Shown: one piece after another, positions 6,159 through 14,049 of the stretch | Position numbering within the stretch: position 1 is the stretch's first letter | Layout: each line of letters begins with the position of its first letter | Assembly (NCBI GenBank): GCA_964557975.1 | Contig: CAZLCG010000025.1 | Span: 1-26,037 of the forward strand | Source of the DNA: Fimenecus sp964557975 | GTDB lineage: Bacteria > Bacillota > Clostridia > Oscillospirales > Acutalibacteraceae | Length of the DNA stretch: 26,037 bases | Direction of reading: 5' to 3' | Position numbers and translations under genes: made by a program | Notes under the pieces: model-generated | Database searches by the model: none | Told to the model about the DNA's origin: nothing | The model's input: the letters and a program-made list of their open reading frames with translations, nothing else

Positions 6159-7289
6159 ATGAAATTAAAAAAGTTAGCAATTATAGGCTTACTATCAACA
6201 TTTGTGTTATCATCAGGTGCATTGCCGGCTTATGCAGATACAAACATTGAAGAAAACATCCCATATACAATTTCTCAAAACGAATTAATACAAAGAAAAG
6301 CAAATATTTTTGGCATTAATGAAAATCTTTATATTGAATTTTTAGATCAGGATGATGCAGTTGAAAAAATTTATGATTCTCAAACTGATTTCATTGACAA
6401 AATTTCTGATTATTGCAAAATAGATAAACTGAATTGTGATAATTGGGAAGATTTTAGAAACGCCTTTTATAAATATGTAAACGAAAATGATATCTCAGAA
6501 TCATCCGACGAATATAGAGATATGGTGTTTTTCTTTGATATTTATGAAAATAAAGATAAAAATGAAAGAATCATTTCGTTTGTTAATGAAAATAACTTAT
6601 CAAATTCATTGGCGGGTGTTTCACTATCAACAAACAGAAATTCAACTTACGATGAATTATTTATGATGCTGCCTTCAACAAGTACTTTGGTTGAATCTAA
6701 AAACGAGGAAATATTAAGTGGTTATAACTTAACATCTGATATTGGTATTATGCCACTTTCTACTGTAAAGTCTTTTGATACAGAAAAAGGTATTGCATAT
6801 GCAGCTAAATATGCAACTAATAAAAACACTCCAACATATCATTACTTTAGTAATGGTGACTGTGCTAATTTTACATCTCAAATATTAGAAAATGGTGGGG
6901 TTAAACAAACAGTTTATGACAATGAAGCACAAGGTTGGTGGCATAAGACAACAAAAGTATTAGGAATAACTAAACACACACATTCACAAGCTTGGAGTAT
7001 GGCAGATACATTTGCAAGGTATATGGGTGTATCGAACAAGACTAAGATACATAAAACATTTGCTTCAAATTTAAAAGCAGGAGATTTTATAACAATTGAC
7101 TTCACATCAGATGGCGATTGGGACCATATGGGTTTTGTTACAAAGAGAGATTCTTCTGTAGGTTCCTATGGTTATATCGATTATAAAGTTGCACAGCACA
7201 CATCAGATTATCATGCTTGGACATCAAGTGATACTAATGGTTGGGAAAAACATAACAATGTAGGTACTTATGCAATTGTTAGGAGATAA
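6159..7289 (+). CDS. Exported amidase-domain protein (Amidase_6-like)
   Basis: A 376-residue secreted protein. Residues 1-26 are a signal peptide ending in AYA before DTN. Residues 27-200 are an acidic helical region with no family I recognise. Residues 205-376 form a putative amidase domain of the papain-like/CHAP superfamily: GIAYAAKYATNKN, then NGDCANFTSQILENGG with probable nucleophile Cys235, DWDHMGFVT with probable catalytic His323, and a C-terminal YKVAQHTSDYHAW segment. These domains usually cleave peptide or amide bonds, often in peptidoglycan, outside the membrane. AAAGGAG precedes the ATG. It heads a three-gene unit with a 4-TM protein 6 bases downstream and is preceded by the shared non-consensus promoter. 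Whether it hydrolyses its own wall, a competitor's wall or a protein is open. Confidence 0.8.
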   Translation: MKLKKLAIIGLLSTFVLSSGALPAYADTNIEENIPYTISQNELIQRKANIFGINENLYIEFLDQDDAVEKIYDSQTDFIDKISDYCKIDKLNCDNWEDFRNAFYKYVNENDISESSDEYRDMVFFFDIYENKDKNERIISFVNENNLSNSLAGVSLSTNRNSTYDELFMMLPSTSTLVESKNEEILSGYNLTSDIGIMPLSTVKSFDTEKGIAYAAKYATNKNTPTYHYFSNGDCANFTSQILENGGVKQTVYDNEAQGWWHKTTKVLGITKHTHSQAWSMADTFARYMGVSNKTKIHKTFASNLKAGDFITIDFTSDGDWDHMGFVTKRDSSVGSYGYIDYKVAQHTSDYHAWTSSDTNGWEKHNNVGTYAIVRR

Positions 7290-7295
7290 TACTTT

Positions 7296-7697
7296 ATGAA
7301 AAAAAAGATTGAAAGCCTAAATCTTCAATTTGTTTCATTATTTTTTTTTGCAATATATTTTATTGGTTTATTTTCTCCATGGTTTTCAGTAACAGGTATT
7401 AAATCTATTTATGGCACATTGATTTTATCAAGTTTATTTCCTGTAGGAATTATATCTATTATTTTATTTATTATGTTTAATATTATTTGTATTGCAAGAT
7501 CGAATAAATTATATCTGCATATAATTAATATATCTTTACTTATACTATTAATCATATTATCAATAAGATTATTAGTAAATTGGGGAGGCTTTTCAAAGTA
7601 TTTGTGTCTTGGATTTTATTTTAGTAACTCATCAATTTTTGTCTCATTAATATTTTATATTGCAAATTTATTTGACTTGCAAAAAAAAACAAACTAA
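7296..7697 (+). CDS. Small four-helix membrane protein
   Basis: A 133-residue, very hydrophobic protein with about four membrane segments (roughly 12-29, 40-67, 72-92 and 104-127), a basic N terminus and a short charged C terminus. I recognise no family. AGGAGA inside the end of the amidase gene lies 9 bases before the ATG, so translation is coupled to the amidase. That position suggests a partner role such as immunity, an export helper or a membrane sensor, but nothing in the sequence proves it. The gene contains a T9 run (7341-7349) and an A9 run (7681-7689). Confidence 0.65.
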   Translation: MKKKIESLNLQFVSLFFFAIYFIGLFSPWFSVTGIKSIYGTLILSSLFPVGIISIILFIMFNIICIARSNKLYLHIINISLLILLIILSIRLLVNWGGFSKYLCLGFYFSNSSIFVSLIFYIANLFDLQKKTN

Positions 7698-7738
7698 TAT
7701 AACATAACAAACGAATTATATTAAGAAGGAGATTTATA

Positions 7739-8215
7739 GTGAGAAAAAATTTTAAAATATTAAGTGCATTTCTGGTATTTGTAATAGCATTGTTTGGGTC
7801 AGCCAATTCAGTATTTGCTAATCAACAAAATATTGGATTATGTGAAAATCCTGTTTATATTGAACACAAAAATATTGAAACTTTTGGAATTGATAAGCCT
7901 TATAATTCGGAATGGGATTTATCAAAAGAAGGTAAATATGAATTTTCAGGCTGGTGTATAGACAATTACTTATACACAAATTATACATTTACTGGAGCTA
8001 GTTCTGTTAGAATCCAGGTTAACAATAAGTCAAATCAAAAAATAACTGTAAAGCTGTTGAAACAGAAATTCGGCGTTGATTGGTCACAATCAACAAAAAG
8101 TATTGAAGCGGGTAAGTCTTTATCTTGGCGGGTTAATAACCTTGATAAAAGCAGTTATTATTTTCTTCAATTTTCTAAGGGGAGCAATGTGACTGGATAC
8201 ATTGAAGCAGTTTAA
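7739..8215 (+). CDS. Small exported protein of unknown function
   Basis: A 158-residue secreted protein starting at GTG, six bases after AAGGAGA. Residues 1-27 form a signal peptide ending in VFA before NQQ. The remainder is a short linker and then a likely compact beta domain (about 55-158), with aromatic residues and repeated charged/beta strands (SVRIQVNNKSNQKITVKL, SYYFLQFSKGSNVTGYIEAV). I assign no family. It ends the amidase transcript, 41 bases after the membrane-protein gene and 89 bases before a strong terminator. It could be a wall-binding or target-binding partner; this is only inference from its position. Confidence 0.65.
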   Translation: MRKNFKILSAFLVFVIALFGSANSVFANQQNIGLCENPVYIEHKNIETFGIDKPYNSEWDLSKEGKYEFSGWCIDNYLYTNYTFTGASSVRIQVNNKSNQKITVKLLKQKFGVDWSQSTKSIEAGKSLSWRVNNLDKSSYYFLQFSKGSNVTGYIEAV

Positions 8216-8304
8216 TTTCAGGACATATAGAAATGATATTAGTTCTTTCGTTTAAAATTGAATATATAATACTAAACTCAAAATTTACAAACGGTATTAA
8301 CATG

Positions 8305-8338
8305 AAAGAGAACTTATGGAAACATAGGTTCTCTTTTT
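8305..8338 (+). terminator. Strong terminator at the end of the island
   Basis: A 14-bp stem with one T-G pair (8305-8318 with 8323-8336) and a GAAA tetraloop, running into five T. It closes the amidase operon and marks the right edge of the AT-rich island, just before the convergent PfkB gene. Confidence 0.85.
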
Positions 8339-8399
8339 GCTTGCAAAGTAAAAAAAGTTATCCATATTCTAAGCCAATTTGAGAGGAAATATTTCCGCA

Positions 8400-9302
8400 T
8401 TATTTATATTCCTTAAATTTTTTAATAAGCTCTTCCTCTGTAAAATATTCCGTAAGACAGCCCACGCCCGTAACGCATTTTCCGCCCGTGAGGTTGCCGA
8501 GCAGAACACAGTCCTTAAATTTATAGCCGTGGAACAATCCGTACATAAATCCCGCAAGAAATGCGTCGCCCGCGCCTGTCGAGTCAACACGGTGGAATTC
8601 GTCGATGCTTTTCACAACAAAGATTTCGCCGTTTTCCATTCCCATACAGCCGTCCTTATCAAGCTTAACTATCGGCTTTTCAAAGTACAGCGACAAAAAT
8701 TCAATCGCTTCCTCGGGGCTTTTCCTGCCCGTAACCTTCATAGCCTCCTTCTGATTGGGCACATAATAGTCGGCAAGCTCAATGTAATCCCTATACATAT
8801 CAAAGCTCATATCTTCGGAATATCCCGTGTCAAGCACAAGAATCGCGCCCTCTTTTTTAAGCTTTTTGTAAACCTCAAGACAGCCGTTTTGAATTTCAAC
8901 AATTTTTGCGCCTGTGCTTGCCTTGTAAATCCTCTCAAGCTCACGGTCGTTGTATTCAGGGTCGGGTCCGTAGGTAACAAACGTGCGGTCCTCCGGCGTA
9001 ATCATTGCCGAGGTTATGTTAAGAGGCAGCTTGCCGTTCCCCGTATAAAGATTTTCCACGGTAACGCCGTATTTTTCATATTCACCCGAAACAAAGCGTG
9101 AAAAATTATCCGTTCCGAGCCAGGTCGAAATATGCGTTTCTATGCCGAGCCTTGCAAGGTTCACCATAGTTCCCGGCACTCCGCCGCCCAAAAGCATCGA
9201 GAAGCCCTCGGAATAAATTTCCTCGCCCATTTCGGGAAGCCTTGAAAGCCCCGAATAAAGTATATCCGTATTAGTTTTTCCGTTTCCCGCTATAAACGAC
9301 AT
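8400..9302 (-). CDS. PfkB-family carbohydrate kinase
   Basis: A 300-residue ribokinase/PfkB-family kinase that uses ATP to phosphorylate a sugar, sugar acid or nucleoside in the cytosol. The N-terminal GNGKTNTDIL and LLGGGVPGTMVNLARLG (37-53) give the substrate-binding side. The second signature, DSTGAGDAFLAGF at 240-252, holds the GAGD anion hole with catalytic Asp246. GGGAG lies 7 bases before the ATG. It is the last gene of a three-gene unit after GH28 (18-base gap). A role in phosphorylating a sugar acid from pectin-type glycans, such as 2-keto-3-deoxygluconate, would fit the context. The substrate cannot be read from sequence; fructose or ribose kinase remain possible. Confidence 0.85.
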   Translation of the reverse strand: MSFIAGNGKTNTDILYSGLSRLPEMGEEIYSEGFSMLLGGGVPGTMVNLARLGIETHISTWLGTDNFSRFVSGEYEKYGVTVENLYTGNGKLPLNITSAMITPEDRTFVTYGPDPEYNDRELERIYKASTGAKIVEIQNGCLEVYKKLKKEGAILVLDTGYSEDMSFDMYRDYIELADYYVPNQKEAMKVTGRKSPEEAIEFLSLYFEKPIVKLDKDGCMGMENGEIFVVKSIDEFHRVDSTGAGDAFLAGFMYGLFHGYKFKDCVLLGNLTGGKCVTGVGCLTEYFTEEELIKKFKEYK

Positions 9303-9320
9303 AGTATTCTCCCATGATTT

Positions 9321-10856
9321 TTATTTTACATCTTTATAATAATCCGCTTTTTTCCACGTTTTCGGCGCAGGCTTAAAATCTATATTTTGCGTAACAAGAT
9401 TTTCAGCGTGTCTTACGAAAAGCCTGTATGACGGCAGATTGCGGAACCTTGAGCTTTCGGGGTACTCTTTTGCGTATTCCGGAATGAACAGCCGTCTGTC
9501 AACGACCTCGGGCGCGTTGCGGTATTCGCAGCTTATATTTTTGAGCGTAACGTTCTTTACGTATTTAGTGCCGTTTCCGTCCCGAAAGCCCGAAATAATT
9601 ATCGGCTCTTCAATGTCCTTCGCCGTTATGTTTTCAATATTTATGTTGTATATTTCGCTTTTAAAGTTAAATCGGTTTTTGGCTGTTAATTCAGGCTTTT
9701 TGCTTTTATCCACCGTAAATTCGGTCGCTCTTGCCGTGTTTTCGTCAACCTGCGCCGCACGGTTGCGGTTGCCGAGCCTTATAAAAACGGGGCAGGCGAC
9801 CCTGTTCATTTCAATATTATTTATATTTACGTCATAGACTCTTGAGCCGTCAACCGCTTCAATTGAAATTCCCGAAACGCCGTTCGGGTAAATATCAGTC
9901 ATAAAAAAACTGCAATTCCTTACGGTAACGCCGTGAATATTGTTTGTGGTTTCAGTACCTATTTTAAACGCGTTCGTGCAGGAGATCACCTCGCAGTTTT
10001 CAACCGTTACGCCGTGCATTTCATCGGTACAGCCCGTATATACAGCGTTTTTTATGCAAATGCCGTCGTCAGCAGTTGACACAAAACAGTTTTTTACGGA
10101 AATATCGGAAACGCAGTTTATGTCAATGCCGTCAGCATTTGCTGTATGGCGGTTATTTTGAATTGTAAAGTCATATACCTTTACAGAAGAACAGCCCTTT
10201 AAATGCAGAGTCCAAAACGCTGAATTTTCAAACGAAATGTTATGAACAGAAACATTTTTGCAGTTGATGATACTGCATATCGAGCCGTACTTTGACATAT
10301 GCGAAAAGCGTATTCTCGCGCGGTAATCGACGCGTGACTGTATTATATCAATAACGGGACGGGGCGAAAGCATAGGCTTTTCCACGGGCTTAAGTCCGAA
10401 AAAATTGCCCTCGCCCGAGATTATTCCGCCGCCCGTAATTTCAATATTTTCACAGCCTTCGGCAAAAACAATTGCTTTTTTTTCGTATTTTTCGGTTTCG
10501 TGAGATGCGGTAAGCCTTGCGCTTTTGTCAACAAACAGGGTTACGTTGCTTTTAAGAATAACCGTGTTTACAGTGTAATCTCCGTCCTTTACGAGCACAG
10601 TTCCGCCGCCGTTTTCATGGCATTTTAAAACGGCGTTGTTTATTTTTTCGGTGGCGCTGCCGCCGTCAAAATCTCTGAAATCGTATACGGGCAGATGCTC
10701 AGGGACTTGCTCGCTTATATATTTTTCCCTCGGATAATACGATGAAAAATCGCCCTCATATTCTTCAGGGAACGGTTCGCCCACGGTAACTCTTAAATCC
10801 CTGCCGAAAAGCAGTGTGTGCAGTTTGTCAAACACATTTCTTTTATATTTTTCCAT
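9321..10856 (-). CDS. Cytosolic GH28-type glycoside hydrolase (polygalacturonase-like)
   Basis: A 511-residue right-handed beta-helix protein related to polygalacturonases and rhamnogalacturonases. The acidic catalytic motifs are in place: NADGID at 240-245 and ADDG with Asp263/Asp264. The usual GHG histidine motif is replaced by KIGTET at about 298-303, and the later RIK-type site by FIRLGNR (358-364), as in the oligosaccharide-acting bacterial branch of GH28. There is no signal peptide, so it should act on imported oligosaccharides such as oligogalacturonides or rhamnogalacturonan fragments. It follows the iron alcohol dehydrogenase by 3 bases, its GAGG site lying in that gene's last codons, and precedes the PfkB kinase. 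The exact substrate is uncertain. Confidence 0.82.
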   Translation of the reverse strand: MEKYKRNVFDKLHTLLFGRDLRVTVGEPFPEEYEGDFSSYYPREKYISEQVPEHLPVYDFRDFDGGSATEKINNAVLKCHENGGGTVLVKDGDYTVNTVILKSNVTLFVDKSARLTASHETEKYEKKAIVFAEGCENIEITGGGIISGEGNFFGLKPVEKPMLSPRPVIDIIQSRVDYRARIRFSHMSKYGSICSIINCKNVSVHNISFENSAFWTLHLKGCSSVKVYDFTIQNNRHTANADGIDINCVSDISVKNCFVSTADDGICIKNAVYTGCTDEMHGVTVENCEVISCTNAFKIGTETTNNIHGVTVRNCSFFMTDIYPNGVSGISIEAVDGSRVYDVNINNIEMNRVACPVFIRLGNRNRAAQVDENTARATEFTVDKSKKPELTAKNRFNFKSEIYNINIENITAKDIEEPIIISGFRDGNGTKYVKNVTLKNISCEYRNAPEVVDRRLFIPEYAKEYPESSRFRNLPSYRLFVRHAENLVTQNIDFKPAPKTWKKADYYKDVK

Positions 10857-10859
10857 TTT

Positions 10860-11966
10860 TTACCTCAAAAACATTTTTTTAAGCAGTTCCTTTGCTTCAA
10901 GGGGAGAAAATCCTCCCGGCGAATTTATGAAATTTTTTATATTAACCCAATTTTCCGTATATGAGTTAATTCTGTCCTCACTCATTGCAATTCCCGACAA
11001 ATCGTTAAGCGAATTTATTACCTTTTCAAATTCGGGGTAATTGGTGTCGAGAATATTGAAATATTCCTTTGCAAGCTCGTTTTTAAATTCCATACCCCGT
11101 TTTACAAGCTCCGTCATAAACGCGGCGCAGGCAAAGCCGTGAGGCAGGAAAAAATCCTCGGTTAAGGCATAGCCCATGGTATGCGGAAAGCAGGTTCCCG
11201 TTATATTAAGCGCCATGCCCGCGTTAAGCGATGAAAAATACAGCTCGTCGCGCATTTTTTCATCCGGCAGGGCTTCGGTTTCGTAAAAGTATTTTATTGC
11301 GTTCCATAGCGGGGGCAGCGCCTTCTCGGCGTATAGCCCGGCGTTGCAGTTAAGACTGTTTGAAAACCAGCTTTCCGTAGCGTGCGAAAAGGCGTCCAAA
11401 GCTGTTGAAACCGTAAAATCATACGGCACAGAGTAGGTGTATTTCGGGTCGGCAAGGACGATTTTAGCGTAGTAGTCCGAACCGCTTACGCTTTTCTTTT
11501 TTCCGTTTTCACGGGTCAGCACCGAAACGCCCGTGACCTCGCTTCCCGTACCGGCGGTAGTGCCGATAAGAATAAGGGGGAGGGGCGGAAGCATAATATT
11601 GCCTGAGTAAATATCCTCTGGCTCAAGCGCTTTGTTTGAGGCATAAACCGCCGCCGCCTTTGCCCCGTCAAGCGCGGAGCCTCCTCCGATACCGACAATA
11701 AAATCCGCGGAATGATCCCTTGCGACCTGACCTGCCCTACGGCAGTCGGCGGCTTTCGGATTTTGTGTTATTTCATCAAATATTTTATATTTGATTTTAT
11801 TCTTTTCAAGGACTGTAATTACATCGCTGAGAGCTCCGTTCCTTTTTGCGGATTTTGAGCATACGATAAGGCAGCTTTTTCCGTATGAGGAAAAAACCCC
11901 GCCGTTGTTCAAAACAGCGTCCTTTGAGCTTATGACCCTTACGGGCATATAGAAGTTAAAATCCAT
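10860..11966 (-). CDS. Iron-containing alcohol dehydrogenase
   Basis: A 368-residue group III metal-dependent alcohol dehydrogenase, cytosolic and NAD(P)-dependent. The start is placed at the ATG at 11966, six bases after AAGAGGTG; a GTG nine bases upstream sits inside that site. The nucleotide loop GIGGGSALDGAK is at about 92-103 and GTTAGTGSEVT at about 135-145. The metal ligands are all visible: Asp191 and His195 (TALDAFSHATES), His262 (FPHTMGY) and His276 (FLPHGFA). It heads the operon with GH28 and PfkB genes, so it probably reduces or oxidises a sugar-derived aldehyde, ketose or uronate rather than ethanol. Candidates are a lactaldehyde reductase for rhamnose-derived carbon or a uronate reductase; the sequence does not decide. 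Confidence 0.88.
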   Translation of the reverse strand: MDFNFYMPVRVISSKDAVLNNGGVFSSYGKSCLIVCSKSAKRNGALSDVITVLEKNKIKYKIFDEITQNPKAADCRRAGQVARDHSADFIVGIGGGSALDGAKAAAVYASNKALEPEDIYSGNIMLPPLPLILIGTTAGTGSEVTGVSVLTRENGKKKSVSGSDYYAKIVLADPKYTYSVPYDFTVSTALDAFSHATESWFSNSLNCNAGLYAEKALPPLWNAIKYFYETEALPDEKMRDELYFSSLNAGMALNITGTCFPHTMGYALTEDFFLPHGFACAAFMTELVKRGMEFKNELAKEYFNILDTNYPEFEKVINSLNDLSGIAMSEDRINSYTENWVNIKNFINSPGGFSPLEAKELLKKMFLR

Positions 11967-12042
11967 TTTTTTCACCTCTTAGCAATTTTATCACATAACC
12001 CCTCATATTTACAACTATATATTGTTATTTTCTAAACAATTC

Positions 12043-12071
12043 TTGAACATAGAGCGAAAATATTGTATATT
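12043..12071 (+). promoter_or_regulatory. Sigma-A promoter of the apbE-rnf operon
   Basis: TTGAAC (12043-12048), a 17-base spacer and TATATT (12066-12071), each five of six to consensus. It gives a leader of about 30 bases before apbE. Confidence 0.7.
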
Positions 12072-12107
12072 TATATATGTATATAAGGGAAACGGGGGAA
12101 TTGCGTC

Positions 12108-13139
12108 TTGAATACTGAAAAAAGAACTGCTTTATTCGCCTTGTTTTTGTGCCTTTTATTTCTTTTTTCAAGCTGTCGAATCAATGAAAAGGAAACCGCC
12201 GATTCATCGGTTTCCATGGGCAGTGTGGTAACGGTTAAAGCATACGGCGCAAGCGATGAAAACAATGCCGAGGTTAATTCAAGCGTTATTTCCGAAATTG
12301 AACGTCTTGATCGGCTTATTTCCAAAAACGAAGAGGGTGCGTCGCTTTATAACGCGAACCACAGCGGCTCTTCGGAAAAAGCGCTTGATTCCGAATTGTA
12401 CGGTTACATAAAGCAGACCGCTGATATTTTCGCTCTTTCCGACGGTAAAGCTGCGGTATCCTCGGGCGCTCTTACCGAAATCTGGGGAATAGATACCGAG
12501 GATTTCCGCGTGCCGAGTGAAGATGAAATTGAAAACGCCGTTCCTCTGTGCAGGGATGATTTGCTTCAATTTAACGGGGAAACTTACACGGTAAGTGTGA
12601 AGGAGGGGCAGATCTTGAATTTGGGAGCTGTCGGAAAGGGAATTGCCTGCGACGGGGCTGTTAAGGTTATAAAGGCTTGTGAGAATATTAACGGCGCGGT
12701 AATTTCCGTCGGCGGCAGTATAGCGACAGTCGGCACTCACGGCGGCAAGGCTACGTGGAGCGTGGGCGTGAGAAACCCGTTCGGCGGTGAAAACGATTAT
12801 TTTGCGGTCCTTTCCGTCGGCGAAGCCTTTATTTCGACCTCGGGCAGTTATGAAAAGACCTTTGAGCAGGACGGCAGGGTTTATCACCATATACTTGATT
12901 TAACTACGGGAAAGCCGGTTGAAAACGGGCTTTGCTCGGTTACGGTCGTTGCTTCGTCGGGGCTTTTAAGCGACGCGCTTTCAACTATGTGCTTCGCGCT
13001 CGGTGAGGATAAGTCGCAGGACATTCTTAATAAGTTCGGCGCGCAGGCGGTTTTTGTTTATAACGATAAAACCGTCGGCATTACGGACGGAATTCGGGAC
13101 TTCTTTGAGATTACCGAAGCGGATTTTCATTTGGTGTGA
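12108..13139 (+). CDS. apbE: FAD:protein FMN transferase lipoprotein (ApbE)
   Basis: A 343-residue exported lipoprotein. The signal peptide ends in the lipobox LFSSC (Cys23). The ApbE domain shows MGSVVTVKAYG, the LNLGAVGKGIACD loop (about 178-190), VISVGGSI and STSGSYEK followed by HHILDLTTGKP, which carry the FAD- and metal-binding residues. ApbE moves the FMN part of FAD onto a threonine of Rnf or Nqr subunits on the outer face of the membrane. Translation begins at TTG, 8 bases after GGGGGA; no ATG precedes the signal peptide. It is the first gene of the rnf operon, directly supplying the modification that RnfD and RnfG need. Confidence 0.93.
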   Translation: MNTEKRTALFALFLCLLFLFSSCRINEKETADSSVSMGSVVTVKAYGASDENNAEVNSSVISEIERLDRLISKNEEGASLYNANHSGSSEKALDSELYGYIKQTADIFALSDGKAAVSSGALTEIWGIDTEDFRVPSEDEIENAVPLCRDDLLQFNGETYTVSVKEGQILNLGAVGKGIACDGAVKVIKACENINGAVISVGGSIATVGTHGGKATWSVGVRNPFGGENDYFAVLSVGEAFISTSGSYEKTFEQDGRVYHHILDLTTGKPVENGLCSVTVVASSGLLSDALSTMCFALGEDKSQDILNKFGAQAVFVYNDKTVGITDGIRDFFEITEADFHLV

Positions 13140-13141
13140 TT

Positions 13142-13513
13142 ATGGAAAGAAAGCTTATCACAAAAAGGGATGCTGTCATTCTTGCTTTAATATTGTTGTT
13201 TTCCGCAGTGATTTCAGCAGTTCCAAATATCAAGAGCGACGAAAAACTTACGGCGGCGATCACTGTTGACGGAGCGGAGGTTTTGTCCGTAAGACTTTCC
13301 GAAATTACGGAAGAACAGCTTTTTACGCTTGATAACGGCGTGGTTATTAAGGCGTATCAATCAAAAATATGCTTTTATGAAAGCAGCTGTAAAGACAAAA
13401 TCTGTATAAACAGCGGGGAGCTTTCAAATAAAGGCGAGGTTGCCGCCTGCGTGCCGAACAAAACGGTAATTAAAATCTCAGGAGACGGCGGCGTCGACGC
13501 ATTGACATATTAA
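13142..13513 (+). CDS. NusG-domain-II membrane-anchored protein
   Basis: A 123-residue protein with one N-terminal membrane helix (about 9-27, DAVILALILLFSAVISAVP) and an extracytoplasmic domain. The YESSCKDKICINSGELS segment, with two cysteines and a glycine-rich turn, matches the stand-alone NusG domain II family (PF07009) common next to rnf and FMN-transferase genes. The ATG at 13142 is chosen over a GTG at 13136 that overlaps the apbE stop. It sits between apbE and a Gx-transporter-like gene. It may help assembly or electron transfer of the Rnf complex, but no function is established. Two cysteines lie in CKDKIC, and a third in VAACVP. Confidence 0.75.
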   Translation: MERKLITKRDAVILALILLFSAVISAVPNIKSDEKLTAAITVDGAEVLSVRLSEITEEQLFTLDNGVVIKAYQSKICFYESSCKDKICINSGELSNKGEVAACVPNKTVIKISGDGGVDALTY

Positions 13514-13524
13514 GGTTAATGATT

Positions 13525-14049
13525 ATGAAAAAATCCACCTATAAAATTGCATTGTTCGGTATGCTTTCGGCTGTTGCGATCGTTCTTTCGTTCTTAGAGA
13601 GCCTTTTGCCGACTGCGGCTTTTATGCCGCCGGGGGCAAAGCCGGGGCTTTCAAATACAGCGACAATGTTTGCCGCTTCCTCAATGGGGCTTGCGCCTGC
13701 GTTGGCAATTACGCTTGTTAAGGCGGTATTCGCAGGGGTTACAAGAGGGGTTACGTCATTTTTTATGAGCCTTTCGGGCGGAACGCTCAGCACAATAACT
13801 ATGTACGTTTTATTTAAGCTTTCAAAAAGGACGGGTTACCTTGTAATCGGTGTAATATCCGCGATAATGCACAATTTGGGTCAATTGATTACCGCGGCTT
13901 TCTTAGTCGGCAGCTCGGCGGTTATAGGCTATGCGCCCGTGCTTCTTGTCAGCGGAATAATAACGGGAGCGCTGACGGGTTCAATTCTCGGCGCGGTTAT
14001 TCCCAGACTCAATAAGGTTATTAACAGTAATGTAAAGGGAGGAAGATAA
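13525..14049 (+). CDS. Gx transporter / heptaprenyl-diphosphate synthase component I-like membrane protein
   Basis: A 174-residue polytopic membrane protein with about five hydrophobic segments and a conserved loop FMPPGAKPGLSNTATMFA (about 33-50), which matches the family filed as Hpre_diP_synt_I or Gx transporter (PF07456). The fold resembles ECF-transporter S components. I start at ATG 13525, 9 bases after AAGG; an ATG six bases upstream is too close to that site. It lies immediately before rnfC with its stop adjoining the rnfC ATG, so it belongs to the operon. A substrate cannot be named; a flavin or isoprenoid quinone-related role is conceivable given ApbE and Rnf neighbours. Confidence 0.75.
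   Translation: MKKSTYKIALFGMLSAVAIVLSFLESLLPTAAFMPPGAKPGLSNTATMFAASSMGLAPALAITLVKAVFAGVTRGVTSFFMSLSGGTLSTITMYVLFKLSKRTGYLVIGVISAIMHNLGQLITAAFLVGSSAVIGYAPVLLVSGIITGALTGSILGAVIPRLNKVINSNVKGGR

Noticed and set aside
7341..7689. T9 and A9 homopolymers in the four-helix membrane-protein gene, as phase-variation switches
   Set aside because: Runs of nine are expected by chance in DNA this AT-rich, and no second line of evidence supports switching.
8220..8275. GTTCTTTCGTTT followed by TATATAAT as a third copy of the island promoter
   Set aside because: Both elements deviate from the motif and no plus-strand gene follows before the terminator.
11985..12014. TTGTAA / TAAAAT as promoter of the iron alcohol dehydrogenase operon
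   Set aside because: The transcript would begin inside the ribosome-binding site, so it is unlikely to be used.
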